DNA of 64,000 bases from Ceraceosorus guamensis (lineage: Eukaryota > Basidiomycota > Exobasidiomycetes > Ceraceosorales > Ceraceosoraceae): assembly GCF_003144195.1 (NCBI RefSeq), contig NW_020289996.1, positions 187,419-251,418 of the forward strand, read 5' to 3'. The notes beneath the pieces were generated by a model that did no database searches, had not been told where the DNA came from, and saw only the letters and a list, made by a program, of their open reading frames with translations. How positions within the stretch are numbered: position 1 is the stretch's first letter; the number at the start of each line of letters is the position of its first letter. Below are positions 1 to 11,919 of the stretch, piece after piece. Position numbers and translations under genes: made by a program.

Positions 1-2150
1 TAAAGTCGTGGCGCTCTGTCAATCACCGTTAAAGAATGCCTGGCTGTCAAGCTTTCCCTTCACGATCGAGGAGCCTCAGGCAGCTCATACTTTTACGCCT
101 TTGAGCCTTGGGTCAGAGGGCGAGAAGCGCATGAAAGGGTAATTCAGCCCCCTTCTTTCGCCCAAGTCTGGTGCAGGCCACAAGCAAGACACGGCGCGAC
201 TTCCTCATGCGTAAGTTGAGGCAACACTCTTGACTCGATCTTGACACTATAGAGTTCTGAAGGATAAGTACATCGCGGCGACCGGGTGAGTACTTCGATG
301 AATGTCCCGACTCGAAGCTCAAGTAGTCCAAATCTGCCATTTCGAGATCGTGGGGAATCGCCTGCTCTCGACCTCGCAGCCCGATTTGCACATTAGGTGA
401 ATCAATTGGCAGCAACGATGCCGGCAATCACCCAATTCGGTAAAGCTGAGACCAACAATCACGTGAATCTTTCAATTTTAAGGACTTGATTCTTTCAATT
501 TTAAGGACTTGATTCTTGACTTCTACACCTTCGATCACCAACGTGGCCTCTACTCGTTGCAGATCTGGCGAATGCACGTCATGTCAAGTCAAGCACTCAA
601 GACTCAATCAAGAATCACGAATGCACGACTAACCATTCACGTGATTCGTGATTTACGACATGGATGTCTGTCAGATGGGAGCACATCACGGCCGTATCGC
701 GCGAGCGGTGGCACGTGTCCCGCCTGCTTTCGAAGCACGTAAGCAGCTGCGCGTGTGCACGTCACGCGCCGAGAGCTCACCTTAGCGCGGCACGAGCACG
801 CGGTATCAGGCAGAAATTGATCATGAGTTCGGCTCTCCAATCACGAAATGAGGATGGTGGACTTCAAGAATCTGCTGTACACCGGCAACAACGTCCAAAT
901 GCGCTGGCAAACGCTGATCAGCCGGGTCGCCGACACCTGTTACGTACAAGTAAAAGTATCACAGGGACCTCTAAGCGTATTCTCCGATTGGCGTTAAGCA
1001 TCCGCATCATCGCAAAGAAAAGCGGGGAAGTCAGGCCTTTGGCTCGACAGCAAGCCGTTGGGTTCGTGCCTGCATCGTCGAAAGCCTTCGGCAGCCCGCT
1101 TGCCCGTTTGCGGCTAAGGCGGCGAGTCCGAGCAAGATGCACCGCAAGGCGAGACGAGGCACACGAGGCACATAAATCGTGAATACACCAATTGTGAATG
1201 CGAAGGCATGAGACTCGTGAGTCAGCACTTTCAGTGGTGATTGGGGAGTGGCCAGATGGCGACACCCAACTCTCCGGAGCTGAGGGGGTGCTGCATGCGC
1301 ATTTACCCAGACCGCAGGCCGCATGCATGATCGATGGAAGCAGCGGCTGCAGGCTGGGCTCCTTCCGCAGCTAAATGTGCTGGGCGGCGGGCCAGCCAGT
1401 TTCCCAGCTCAATCGGAACGCCTTGATTCGTGAATTGCTGCCGTCGTGTGGGGCCTGTAGAGCGCCTTCCACAGAGTGGTAGGCCCGACCCGCCTGAGGC
1501 GAAGGCCGAGCCTCGAGCTCCATCCGACTTTAGAAAGGATCTCACGGTGCGTTTTCAAGTGCCGGACCATCGAGTCTAGATCACACGCGCTCAGCGCGAG
1601 TGTAGCTCTGGTCGCCTCGCGATCGTTGGAGCGCCATGCACGCGAGCAGTCGTCTGCGTCCCTGCCTTGCCTCTCTTGAAGATTTCAGCGCGAGGTTCAG
1701 AGCAGTGTTCCCCTTCGACACGAAAGCGGACCGAGGGTCTCAAACCAGCTCCGCTCTGTTGGCTGCATCCGAAGGTTCGCTCGTCTGAGAAGAGAGGCTT
1801 CTTCTGGTGAACCTCGTCCAGGGGACGAGCGCTGCAACACGCGTGCAGACACGGCGACTGTAGTGATGCCATGCGCTTGCCAAGAGATGTCCGGTGCAGG
1901 ACCGACTCACGACTTGTACAGCTCATGTCTGCCAATTTTGTCGGAGGGATCCCGTCTCATCTCCTTTATGCCCCGTCCATGCTTCGTCTCTTGTGTATCC
2001 AATATCCCCCCTCAGTACATAGCGCGTCTGTTTCTGGTCACCTATCGGTCAAAGATCCCATCCTTGTCAGACCTCCGCGTGTCAAGTCTGACCCGCTCTT
2101 CGACTCTCCCAAAGCGCATTCCGGTGCACGCCTTGGCTCACTCGCCCAGC
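1..2150. other. Intergenic region at left edge
   Basis: No convincing gene. Open frames of up to about 170 codons occur on both strands, but they overlap one another, are rich in Arg, Ser and Ala, and show no family motif, as expected by chance in GC-rich DNA. The stretch holds a 23-bp tandem duplication and several copies of the word TCGTGA or its complement TCACGA (615-620, 646-651, 841-846, 1177-1182, 1215-1220, 1428-1433). Pyrimidine-rich DNA precedes the first gene and is probably its promoter and leader. Confidence 0.6.
468..513. repeat. Tandem duplication, 2 x 23 bp
   Basis: Two identical AT-rich 23-bp units lie head to tail (468-490 and 491-513), each containing TTTCAATTTTAAGGACTTG, followed by the start of a third unit. 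No coding role is apparent. A simple slippage duplication is the likely origin. Confidence 0.9.
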
Positions 2151-3647
2151 ATGATGCTCGCTTCCTCTCAGCAGCAGACGTCTGGCTCCAACAAACGAGG
2201 CTTCCTCGGCGGTCTGAGGCTCAAGTCCTCCCGCAGAACCCGCAGCGATGCGATCCCGCCCTCAGTGGGAAACGCAACCGCTCGCTCTGGTACCTCTCGC
2301 GATGAGCAGCACTCGCGCGGCTTCGATCACGCGGCTGGCTTCGACCACTCCTTCGACAAGCGTTCCAGTGATGCGCCCACCTTCAGCAGCACTAGCTCTC
2401 GCCAAACTCTGACAGAGCTCAACGCAGCGGCTTCGAGCTCAGCACACGCCCAAGAGGCAGCACGTGCAGGGCTGTACGACACAAGGCCGCATCCTACGGC
2501 TGCTTCCATTGCTAGGATGCCTCATAGTGCCAGCCGACCCACGATGAGCCGCACTCTTGCATCCGACAGTGCAGTGCCTTCTACTAGAGGACTGGCCGAC
2601 TCTGGCTTTCATGAAAGCAAGAAGGTTGACGCTGCGAAAGGCCTCCAGGATAGCAAAGATTTAAAGACTCCGAAACCTCCCAGAGGCACCCTCAACTCTG
2701 CGCAAAAGCTTGCCTACCTAGACTGGCGCTTGGAGAACATTCGAGTGGAGCAGGACAAGCAAGACACATCCACGAGCTCGCGACGCGCGGGCGGCGCTGG
2801 AGAGACATCAACCAAAGCGCATATCGCTGCCGCTGCGATCGAGCAGACGGAGTATCTGGACGATGCTCCAGCCACAGAGACGTCTTTCCCGCCTGGCGTG
2901 TCCATCGCTTCACAACAACGTTCTAGACGTGCTTCTGCCAATCTTCTCGATGGTATTCCGATGTCGATCGACCCACAACGCAAGCCCACCATTCGCATTC
3001 AAGGAAGACCATCAACTGCCGAGGTACTCGGAAGCACGACCGCGAAAGCTCCTGGACAATTTAGTCGCCTCCCGTCTTCTCAGACACAACCCAGCATGGC
3101 GGGTGGCCAAGTGCCAGGTCTCACGCGCAGTAGAAGCCAGCGCGAAACACCGTTGGCTACGCCGAGCAGCTTTAGCGGAACACCTGGCGGTGTGAAGCGG
3201 TCTGGAAGCGTGCTTGGCCGGCTGAATATCTTTGGCAAAGCACGAACGCCTGCCGATCCTTCCATGAACAGCCTCAGTCTGGCCACATCTCCCAATTCCG
3301 AATTCTCCAACGGCGGTGGATTCTTTGGACAGCAGAACAAGTTTTTGCACGGCGGCGCATCCGTGTCTCGACATGGCTCCACAGAGGAGGGACAGGAAGT
3401 CCTGGCTGATGGCGTTAGCCCCAAAGCGGAGCATTTCCCTACACATGGAGGTTACATTGCAGAGGACCAATCTCGAAGAATGCAGCGCGAAGCTCCTCCT
3501 CGTCCCGTATCTCGCGCTGGCAGGCCTGTCTCACGAAGCGGTCACCGCGAGTCCGCGAAAGGCGACGTAGGTCGCTGGACGAAGATTGCCGTCGTCGCCA
3601 TGGGAGGATTTGCACCTCAATACGCCTCGGATGACGACGACGAGTAG
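2151..3647 (+). CDS. Orphan Ser-rich disordered protein (498 aa)
   Basis: A single exon of 498 codons. I do not recognise a family. The frame is open upstream to 1863, but the protein-like composition begins at the double Met at 2151, which I take as the start. The product is dominated by Ser, Arg, Ala, Gly and Pro and looks disordered. A short ordered-looking piece near residues 188-205 (LAYLDWRLENIRVEQDK) could form a helix. Many basic-Ser motifs (KSSRR, RRAS, TRSRSQ, KRSGS) suggest phosphorylation by basophilic kinases such as PKA. The C-terminus is a run of Asp and Glu after a short hydrophobic patch. There are no membrane segments or signal peptide. It lies upstream of GTR1 on the same strand. 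That it is a real gene is inferred from length and codon texture only. Confidence 0.65.
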   Translation: MMLASSQQQTSGSNKRGFLGGLRLKSSRRTRSDAIPPSVGNATARSGTSRDEQHSRGFDHAAGFDHSFDKRSSDAPTFSSTSSRQTLTELNAAASSSAHAQEAARAGLYDTRPHPTAASIARMPHSASRPTMSRTLASDSAVPSTRGLADSGFHESKKVDAAKGLQDSKDLKTPKPPRGTLNSAQKLAYLDWRLENIRVEQDKQDTSTSSRRAGGAGETSTKAHIAAAAIEQTEYLDDAPATETSFPPGVSIASQQRSRRASANLLDGIPMSIDPQRKPTIRIQGRPSTAEVLGSTTAKAPGQFSRLPSSQTQPSMAGGQVPGLTRSRSQRETPLATPSSFSGTPGGVKRSGSVLGRLNIFGKARTPADPSMNSLSLATSPNSEFSNGGGFFGQQNKFLHGGASVSRHGSTEEGQEVLADGVSPKAEHFPTHGGYIAEDQSRRMQREAPPRPVSRAGRPVSRSGHRESAKGDVGRWTKIAVVAMGGFAPQYASDDDDE

Positions 3648-5251
3648 GCAGGGACTGTCTGCGACCCAGACTTCCTCTTGTTGACAAAGGTAGACCGTCA
3701 CGAAGACACGCCCCGCCACGTCGCTATCACCCGTACTCCAGGCACGCCGTCAGCCCGGTGCCATATACCCTGCTCATATCTTGCTGTTTGTCCGTTTACC
3801 TAGCTTCTGTCTTCGATGCTCTCGTATTGGGGCACCTCCCACCACACTCGTTTCCTCACGCTGTCTTCCTTTCGTACGCTGTCATCACCTCCAGTCCCAA
3901 CCTGTCGACGTCCTTTACGCTGGCTTATCGAGTGTAAATGATAAGTTCCAAAGTTCAGGTTTAATGGTTGAGGCACAGAGCATACCATTAGCATGTTCGC
4001 AATCGGTCTCATAAAGCCGAGCTGAGCGGTGGTGCCGCAGTGAGCCAGTATGAGTCACCCCTCGCCTCCAGGTCAGCTCGCTGTCGCGAGATCATGCTGC
4101 TTTGAGCCTCGTATATGGCTCGTTGCGGTCAGATGCGCTCATCATCGCCTCATGGGTCACCGCTTTCACGGTGCCCTGGGAGTCGCACATGCTGAGTCAC
4201 GAAGTTGAGAGTGGGGAGTCCAGCGCCAGTAGAGAGTGTGTTGACACCGACTTGCACTCGTGACTGTCATACGACATGAAGGCCTTCGCTGTCAATCACT
4301 CGAATGTCAATCGATCTTCACTCGACTCCCACGTCCGTTAGGCCATCGAATGGCGCCGGCATCTCTTGACCGGCTGCACCGGATCAACTCGAGGAGATTG
4401 TCTGCGTGTGGTACACGTACACCGTACATCGATTGAAATGGTGCGGATTTCCTTATCTCGACCTCAGCTGCAGGCCCTTATCGCCCATCAGCACCAATGC
4501 CACCTGCTTGGCTGCTGGCCCTGTGCCCTCCTTTGGTCTGCAGAGCGCGATCTGCTGCTGCACCCTTGCGGAGCGTGCAGCGTGTGCCACACCCCGCGCG
4601 CCCGCGAATTGCAAGGGCGCGGTGACGGTGTGCGAGAAGGCAGACGATGAGCTTGCCGATCCTGACCAAGGCATGGCTGCATGGCACACGGCATCAGTCG
4701 TGAGTGAGAAGTTCCTGTCCACCAACGCCCGCACTCACGAACCGACACGCCGACGACAGCACCATCAAGATAGTTAACATGTTCACACCGATTAGGACTT
4801 ACCTTGAATCATACTTGCCAGAGTAGACGAGCTTTCCCCCCGAAATTTCGTCGTGCATGACAATTAAGCCGCAGGCCAGCCTAGCACAACTCTGGCTCCT
4901 AGAACACCGTCATTTACTGCGCTCAAGACTTCCGCCGACGCAGCGCGCATACACTTCAGCCCGACCTCCTCCACCACACACGACACGGACACTACAAGTA
5001 CTGCATTATCGACCCTAACGCTTTGCTCCTTTCATTCACAACAAGCAGCAGATCCCATGATGACAGGACTAGTTCACTTTCGGTGATCCGCACTCCAGGA
5101 AACTACACCATCCTGCGCGACACGCTTCTCGAGGTCTCCGTTGCGCGTTTGCCATCTTCTCGATACCTTAACACGAGTGCACACCCTATCAGACCTGAGT
5201 AGGGGTACTGCTGGCGCCTTCTACGGGTACAGGGAGCATTGTCATAACACG
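3648..5251. other. Intergenic region upstream of GTR1
   Basis: No gene seen. Overlapping open frames at 4.4-4.8 kb on both strands have no family resemblance. TCACGA at 4197-4202 and TCGTGA at 4258-4263 belong to the dispersed motif. Pyrimidine-rich DNA around 4900-5150 is the likely promoter and leader of GTR1. Confidence 0.5.
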
Positions 5252-6811
5252 ATGAAGAAAAAGGTGAGTCGAGCACACGAACAGCCTACGATGGAGGTCA
5301 GCCATATCACACCCGGTGGACTTGCAAGAGCTGCGGCAGCTCAGAGGGTCGGGTCTCTGATGCTTTGGTTGCTCTTAGAGTAAGAGATTCCCCGCTGCGC
5401 ACTGACCCAATCCGCTCGACGCTCTCAGATACTTCTGATGGGCCGATCAGGCTCAGGGAAAACGTCCATGAGGTCGCTGGTCTTGTGAGTGGAAACATTG
5501 GCACAAGCTTCTTAGTGCCAGGTGACCTCAACTCACATCAAAATCTCTATGCATCCATAGCTCCTCCTACCGACCTTCGGACACTCGGAGGTTAGGTTCT
5601 ACCTTGGACGTCGAGCACTCTCATGTCCGCTTTCTCGGCAACCTGTCCCTCAATTTGTGGGACTGTGGCGGTCAGCAAGCGTACATGGATTCATACTTGG
5701 AGAGCCAGCGCCATCAGGTGTTCTCGTCTGTAGGTGTCTTGATCTACGTCTTCGATCTTGTCGGTGGTGACGATCCCGATGGAAGTGAGGAGTGGGACAA
5801 AGACGTTCGATACTACAAGTGAGTCCGGTTGGAGACACTTCAATTCCCACTCAGGATATGTGCGCTCGTCACTGCTCCGCATCGCCATGAGCGTCCAAGA
5901 ATTCATCCTCAAATCGACTCGCTTCACTATCCGCTCTAGGGACTGTCTCGCTGCCTTGAAGGTGCATAGCCCTACCGCGAAGGTGTTCTGCTTGCTACAT
6001 AAGATGGACCTAGTTGACGCCACGCGGAGGAAGAGCGTTTACGCGGCAAGAGTTAACGAACTGAGACGGAAGAGCGAGGACATTGCGATTTCGCCGTTTG
6101 CCACAAGTATCTGGGATGAAACGCTTTACAGGGTGAGCAGTGAGCTGGTTGCGAAGATAATACAAGTACGCCAGTGTCATTGACCTGGCTCCCTTTCTTG
6201 GCGAACCCCAGGCGTGGTCTCGAATCATCCACACACTGATACCACAGGTCGGTGTGCTCGAACACCATTTAGCTCATTTCGCCGATGTGAACAGCGCAGC
6301 AGAAGTCGTAGTCTTTGAGCGCAGCACCTTTCTAGTCATAAGCAGGACCAGTCGGATAGGCGACGCTTCAGGGCAAAGCGAACGCACCACCTCCAATCTC
6401 CCAGCTTCGCCAAACCTTGATCTAGAGGGTTTTCCGGAAGATCACAATGCGGGCGGCAAGGACACACGACGGCTCAATCCCGAGAGATTCGAGAAGATCT
6501 CTGAACTCGTCAAGAGCCTCAAAGCCTCTTGCTCGTAAGTGTTGAATTCGCCAATTTCTGGGAGACGGCAGTCTTGAGCGTGAGAGCGCTGATTGCTGCT
6601 CCATTGTTTTCGCAGGAAATTGCAAGCAGGCTTCCAAGCTTTGGAGGTCCAAACAGAGAATTTCTCTGCGATCTTTGATGTGTTGACGCCCAACACGTAC
6701 ATCATGGTGGTTGTTTCGGACCCTCGGGTGGAGCTTGCTGCGGTCCGCCTGAACATACTTCAGGCGAAGGATCATTTTGAAAAGCTCCCTGCACTGAACA
6801 TCGGACGCTGA
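5252..6811 (+). CDS. Rag-family small GTPase Gtr1 (RagA/B type)
   Basis: Exons: 5252-5263, 5429-5484, 5561-5818, 5940-6132, 6212-6534, 6616-6811 (345 aa; yeast Gtr1 is 310). Gtr1 pairs with Gtr2 on the vacuole or lysosome and passes amino-acid status to TORC1. Visible motifs: P-loop GRSGSGKTS at residues 9-17, TRRLGSTLDVEHS switch region at 31-43, WDCGGQ at 56-61, and HKMD at 129-132 for guanine recognition. The C-terminal half is the roadblock-like Gtr/Rag dimerisation domain. A low-complexity Ser/Asn-rich stretch near residues 230-265 is longer than in yeast. The first coding exon is only 12 nt (Met-Lys-Lys-Lys); it was chosen because its donor joins in frame to the P-loop strand. Family assignment is very secure, RagA/B rather than RagC/D from the P-loop and switch sequences. 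Confidence 0.95.
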
Positions 6812-7600
6812 TCACCCTGCACATCATACCTCACTGGCTTCTTGGGAACGTCGATGAAGTCCCTTCAGTGCACGCTCAAGCATCGCTCATCGGGCACACT
6901 CTCCTTTCCACTCTTTGAGTGCGAGAATCTTTGTTTTCTCTTCTCGCACAGAGCACATGTCCTCGCCTAGTCACTTGTATTTTTAGCCCTACAGACCTTA
7001 CCAATACAATGTCGGATTGCCGCTGGCTTTCAAGGCTTACCACCTTGACGCCTCTTGAGTGGGTTCCGCCGAAGCTGATCAAGGAAGCTCCATCAACGTC
7101 CGCCTTTGATGGGCATGAAAGTACGATCTTGACGTATCTCACGAGGTCCAGCCTGCCTGGATGCTGAAGTGCAGGCAGCCGACGCGGCGCGGACCCAGCG
7201 CAAGCAACCCAAGCTTCCGCGTCAAATTAGTTCGAGAATGTTCTTGCAGACGTGCAGGTCTTTGCTCGCTGTCTTGTGCTCACTTTTCATCGCCAGTTCG
7301 AGGATCTGAAGGATTACATCTGACCCTGAGCCAAGTCACCCACACCTCGAATACTCCATGTCAAGGCTCTTTTGCTCATGCTCAGCAACGAGTCCTTGTC
7401 TTCCTATCACGAGCACCGTGCGTCAGCGCTGTCTGTGTCAGGCTGTGTGCACAACATTCCGGCTGCGCCTATCATCGACGCGAAAGCCGTCGACCTCAAA
7501 AGAGTCCCTCGAGAGAAGTGATTCGAGCTCTCACTGACGACTTTGATCCACGGCACCGCTTCCCGACCTCTGATCGCTATTACTCCTTCCCGCTGCCGGG
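6812..7600. other. Intergenic region GTR1-BRE1
   Basis: About 0.8 kb between two genes on the same strand. It must hold the GTR1 terminator and the BRE1 promoter. No distinct element was recognised. Short open frames here do not look like protein families. Confidence 0.5.
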
Positions 7601-10600
7601 ATGCACCAGGCACTTAAAAGGCCCCTCTCAGCTCTGGATGGCAGTTCTTCTGAAGATGCGACCTCGACAAAGCGACCTACCTTAACATCGAAGCACTCCT
7701 CAAATGGCGTGGCCGACATTCCTCTGGCAACGGATGCCGAAGAGGACGAGCCCGCGTATAAAGGCCTCGAAGTGAGTTCCCAGCACCATCGTCATTGTCC
7801 AACTTGCGAGCGCGTGATGACTGCGGTGGATGCCATATCTCACAAAAAGCCACCCTTTCCCAACTCACATTCAGGCATTTCGCAAAGAAGCGATATACAG
7901 GAGGCTGCTAGAAGCTCGTCGCGACTTGGGAAGAGCTGAGCAGCGCGCGGCCAGCCTTACTCAATCGTGGGAGCATAGTCAGCGCATCGCTCAAGACTGG
8001 CAGCTGCTTTGGACTCTGGTGAGTCCATTGATTCTGCACCTCTGGAGAGCCTTCCTCCTCGGCTCCGAGCCCACACTCAGCTCCGATATGCCAAGCAATT
8101 TGGTGAATTGGATGTCCAAGCGCAACGCTAATTAAAGTCTCTCTTTCACGCAGCTTGTGGAGGATTTGACAAAGTTCCAACCCAGTGCAGAGGAATGGGG
8201 GCCAGAACGAGAAGGTGAGTCCGGAACCGCAAGGAGTGTCACAGGCCGCCACTCACCAGATGAATGCGTGTTTCTCAGTACTGCTCCCGCCGACCGATCA
8301 CAATCAGCTGGCACCGGTGCAAGTGCGGTGTGATGCCGTTCACAGCGTCCTCAAGCGCATCGCTGCCCGTGACCCTCAAAACGGAATTGAGGCTGCTTCG
8401 ATATCGTCACGAGCTGATGCTTTGGCCGCGGAGGTGAGTCGAAATGGCGACAACATTACCTTAGATGCTCAATAGATGCTGACCTGAAAGCTCCCTGACC
8501 AGAGCGCTCAGCTCAGAGTTCAATTGACTAGCGCGCTTTTGGAAGGAAAGAGACTCTCTACCCAGCTTTCCGAGCTTCAGCTGTCTCTCCAGAGAGCTGA
8601 GAAGCGGGCAGACAGACTTGCAAGCCTGACTGTGCGCAGAGTCGAGCGTCCTAATTGGGAAGAGGAGGAGCGCAGGCGACAAGCCGCTGAGGATGCGCAA
8701 GCCAGGGCTGAAGCTGATCGCGTGGCCGCGGAGGTAAGCTCGATGCGGGGCCGGAATCTGTCATGTTATGGAATGCTGACATTGGAGCCCAACTCTACTT
8801 CGATATGCTCAGGCTCAGCATCATCAAGACAACCAGGTGGTGCCGAACGGCTTGCCTGGCGTCATCTCTCAACACGAGCTTGACGCTGAGCGCGAAGCTC
8901 ACTCTGCAGAGGTGTCAGAGGCCCTTGCTGAGGCTATGATGAGACTTGACGAAGCTGACAAACTGCGCACGGAGCTGACTTCGACACGCGAGACTGCAGA
9001 AGAGCTGCGAGCAGAAGTGAGTCAAAGTCGTGTGCTTAAGCTCCAGCCTTTGTAGCTCACGCTGTCGTCCCTGCACTTTCAGCTGGAACGAGTGCCTGAT
9101 GAGCGTGTACTGGCCAGCGTTCTGTACAGGGACCTTCACTCTCACTTCACCACTGCCAGTGAAGAAGCCGAGCGGCTGGGCAAGTCGCTGGCTACAGTCG
9201 AGGCCGAAAACCTCACGCTTCGCGAGCAATTATTAGATCAAAGCACTTCTTCCAATGTGAGTCGCGCATGTATTGAGCTTCGATCCAAGCAATCCTTTTG
9301 CTGAATGTACCGCAACCACAGGACGCCGCGTCCGCGCAGATTGACGAACTTCAGACCCTGCTCAAAGGCAACGAAGCTGATGTGGCTAGGCTTCGTGGAC
9401 AGCGAGACGATCTGCAAGCCGAACTCACAGAGCGACGACAACGCGATGGGGTAAAGTCCTCTCAACATGAAGAGATGAAGGAGCTGCTGAACGCGCGTGA
9501 AGCCCGGATCCAGACTTTGCGATCTGAAGTGCGACGCGTACATATGATCATCGCCGCTCGTGCTGGCGATACTGAGGCTTTCCAGAAAGCCAAAGCGCGA
9601 GAAGCATCTGATGAAGATGATGTGGCGCTAATTGAGGAGCTGCAGGGGCGATTGAAGTGAGTTTGAGCCATCGCGAGACTGAATATCAAGTGACTGACGT
9701 CACATCTATCAATGATCATCCAGGGCTGCAGAGCAAACTTCCGCGGATCTGAGACGACAACTAGAAGCACGCAGCTCCAGCACCACAGAAGAAGAGATGC
9801 TGGTCCGGGCCTCCGCTTTGCAAGGCGAACTTGATGCGCTGAGGTCGCTGCTAGATGGGGCCGGCGATGGTGATGTAGTGAAGCGCAAGCTCGAAGAGCA
9901 GGAGAGAGCTACGACCTCAATCCGTCTCGAGTTGGACGCATCAAGCGAAGCCACGAAAGCGCTCTGTGACGAGGTGGACCGACTCAGCGCCGCTTTCGCA
10001 GATGCCGAGAAGTTGGCTGCAAAGAACGTCCACGATGTCGCCAAGCTGGAAGACAAGATGCTGCGTCTCACAACCGAGAAGTCGAAAGCAGACAACAAAT
10101 ACTTCGCTGCAATGCGCGCCAAAGATGCGCTCGACAATGAGCGCAGAACGGCGCTAAGAACGGCTGAGCGACAGACCAAAGCGTTAGAGCGTTATGCGGA
10201 AGCTGAGAAGGTACTGAGCGCTCAATTGGTGGCAGCTGAGAAAGAAGCTGCTGTGCGCAAACGAGCGATGGAGGACCAGACTACGAAGCTCATCGAGGCA
10301 GATAGAGAAGCACGTCTGCTTCGCGTGAGAGAGCAAGATGCGCTGAAAGCAAAGCAACATGCTGAGGCACGTCTTGCAGCTCTGTTTCCACAACAAGCTG
10401 AGGATGCCCGCTCAGCTGCGCGTGAGCTCGAGCAGCGACAGCGCTTAGAGAGGCAATTGGAGAGAGCTCAACGCGAGAAAGCAGAAGCATTAGCAGCGGC
10501 CGCAGCTGCCGCGGCCGCAACTGGCACGAACAGAGGCCGCAGGTCTTCGACAGCGGACACTGGCATGCAGGTCGACTACCTCAACGTGAGTAGCTTCTTG

Positions 10601-10920
10601 ATCGATCCAACCACTGTAGCATGCATCGCACACTGACGAGGAAGTCCTTCGTCACGCGCAGTCTCTTCTTCGCTGCTCGGCTTGCAACGATCGCTACAGA
10701 AACACAATCCTTGTCAAATGCTTGCACACCTTCTGCGAAGAGTGCGTAAATGCTCGAGTCCAGACAAGACAACGCAAATGCCCACACTGTGCGGCTGCTT
10801 TCGCGACGAGCGACGTCCAACCATTGTATTGTGAGTTGCGGCTCAGGTACGATGTTGTCCGTGTGTCGCTCGCCCCGAGACTGATGGAAAGCTCTTCCGA
10901 CTCTTGCTGAAGTGCAATAA
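7601..10920 (+). CDS. E3 ubiquitin ligase Bre1 (H2B K123 type)
   Basis: Exons: 7601-7771, 7875-8018, 8154-8214, 8279-8433, 8503-8733, 8813-9016, 9083-9256, 9322-9656, 9724-10585, 10662-10830, 10913-10920 (837 aa). Bre1 with Rad6 monoubiquitinates histone H2B in transcribed chromatin. The N-terminus has the family-like KRPLSA start, a long coiled coil rich in Glu, Arg, Ala and Leu fills most of the protein, and a C-terminal C3HC4 RING carries zinc ligands at C784, C787, C799, H801, C804, C807, C819 and C822, with the Bre1-typical TRQRKCP sequence. The last coding exon is only 8 nt. It turns the end into LYLQ, matching the usual Bre1 ending, whereas reading through the last donor would add an unrelated tail. 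The assignment is secure; the smallest exon is inferred. Confidence 0.95.
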
Positions 10921-11919
10921 ATGGTCGGAGCTTCCTCTTTCGTATCAGTGAATTGCGCTTTCGGAACAGCATTCAAGGCTCGTCTGACGCCTGTGCCTTC
11001 ACGAGAGGGCGGCACGTCAGTCGACTTCGTCGGGCTTTCGATCGCTAGCAATTCTGACAAACGGGCGCCGCAGTTGATCACAATTCGATCCAAACCTTAT
11101 TCCTATGCCGCATCGCTGGCCTTTACCCCTACATCTCTTTACGCTCTCGCAAGACTAGACGGCCCCTACGAGGTCCCGTCCGCCGGCCTGTATGCGCCAG
11201 GCTGGAGTTCTTGTTGTAATTCTAATATCAACCCAGGCTTTCACCAGCTTCGCCCGCAATGAATAGTCGTTGCAGGTGACTCAACGCCAAGGGCGTCCGA
11301 CTCGCTTCGAATAATTCCTCTCGGCAGAACACGCAGGCCTGACTTTTGTCTGGCACTGGCCTGCCAAGACCAGCTCAACGACTGCATTGTTTTGGTGTTC
11401 TGCTGCCGTTGTAGTCGGCTCGAATCCTTTCTGGGTTTGGCGTAGACTGATGTGTTGCGGGGAAAGAGTTACCCCTAGCGGAGTGCACCCGCAAAATCAT
11501 ACGTTCAGCGCAGCCCGAACGAGGTGATGCTGCGATGGTGAGTGGAGCAGAGTCTTGACCGAGCGACCACCGAGCGGGGCCCCGCACGAGACGCCGTATA
11601 CCCACCGCGCAAGTTCCGCCTCTCGCGCTCTGCCCGCATCTGTTCAGAAGGACAATCACAAAAGACGGTTGTGCCTGTCCATTGCTGTCGCGCTTCTGTC
11701 GCTGATATGTAGCTAGCTGTGCGAAATGAGCAAAGGGGCAGGATGGTCGATGTGAATTGACACGTGCGATGTGCTTCAAAGGCCAGCGCGGCATGCAGCT
11801 TTGGTTGACTTATGACCACATCCATCTCCCAAAAGTGAACAAGCGACTTGGAAGGGGTGCGTGCGAACGGAAGCGTCCATCGCAGCAAATTGCTCAGAAG
11901 CTCAAGGAGTACGTACGAG
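10921..11919. other. Intergenic region BRE1 to alpha-glucosidase
   Basis: About 1 kb without a gene. It holds the perfect GC-rich palindrome at 11574-11585 and is the likely promoter of the alpha-glucosidase. Open frames on both strands show no family features. Confidence 0.5.
11574..11585. promoter_or_regulatory. Candidate Mig1/CreA glucose-repressor site
   Basis: The 12-bp perfect palindrome GCGGGGCCCCGC lies about 335 bp upstream of the alpha-glucosidase start. Both strands contain the SYGGRG core bound by Mig1/CreA zinc-finger repressors, which control maltase genes in other fungi. Binding here is inferred from sequence and position; such GC-rich words can occur by chance. Confidence 0.35.
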
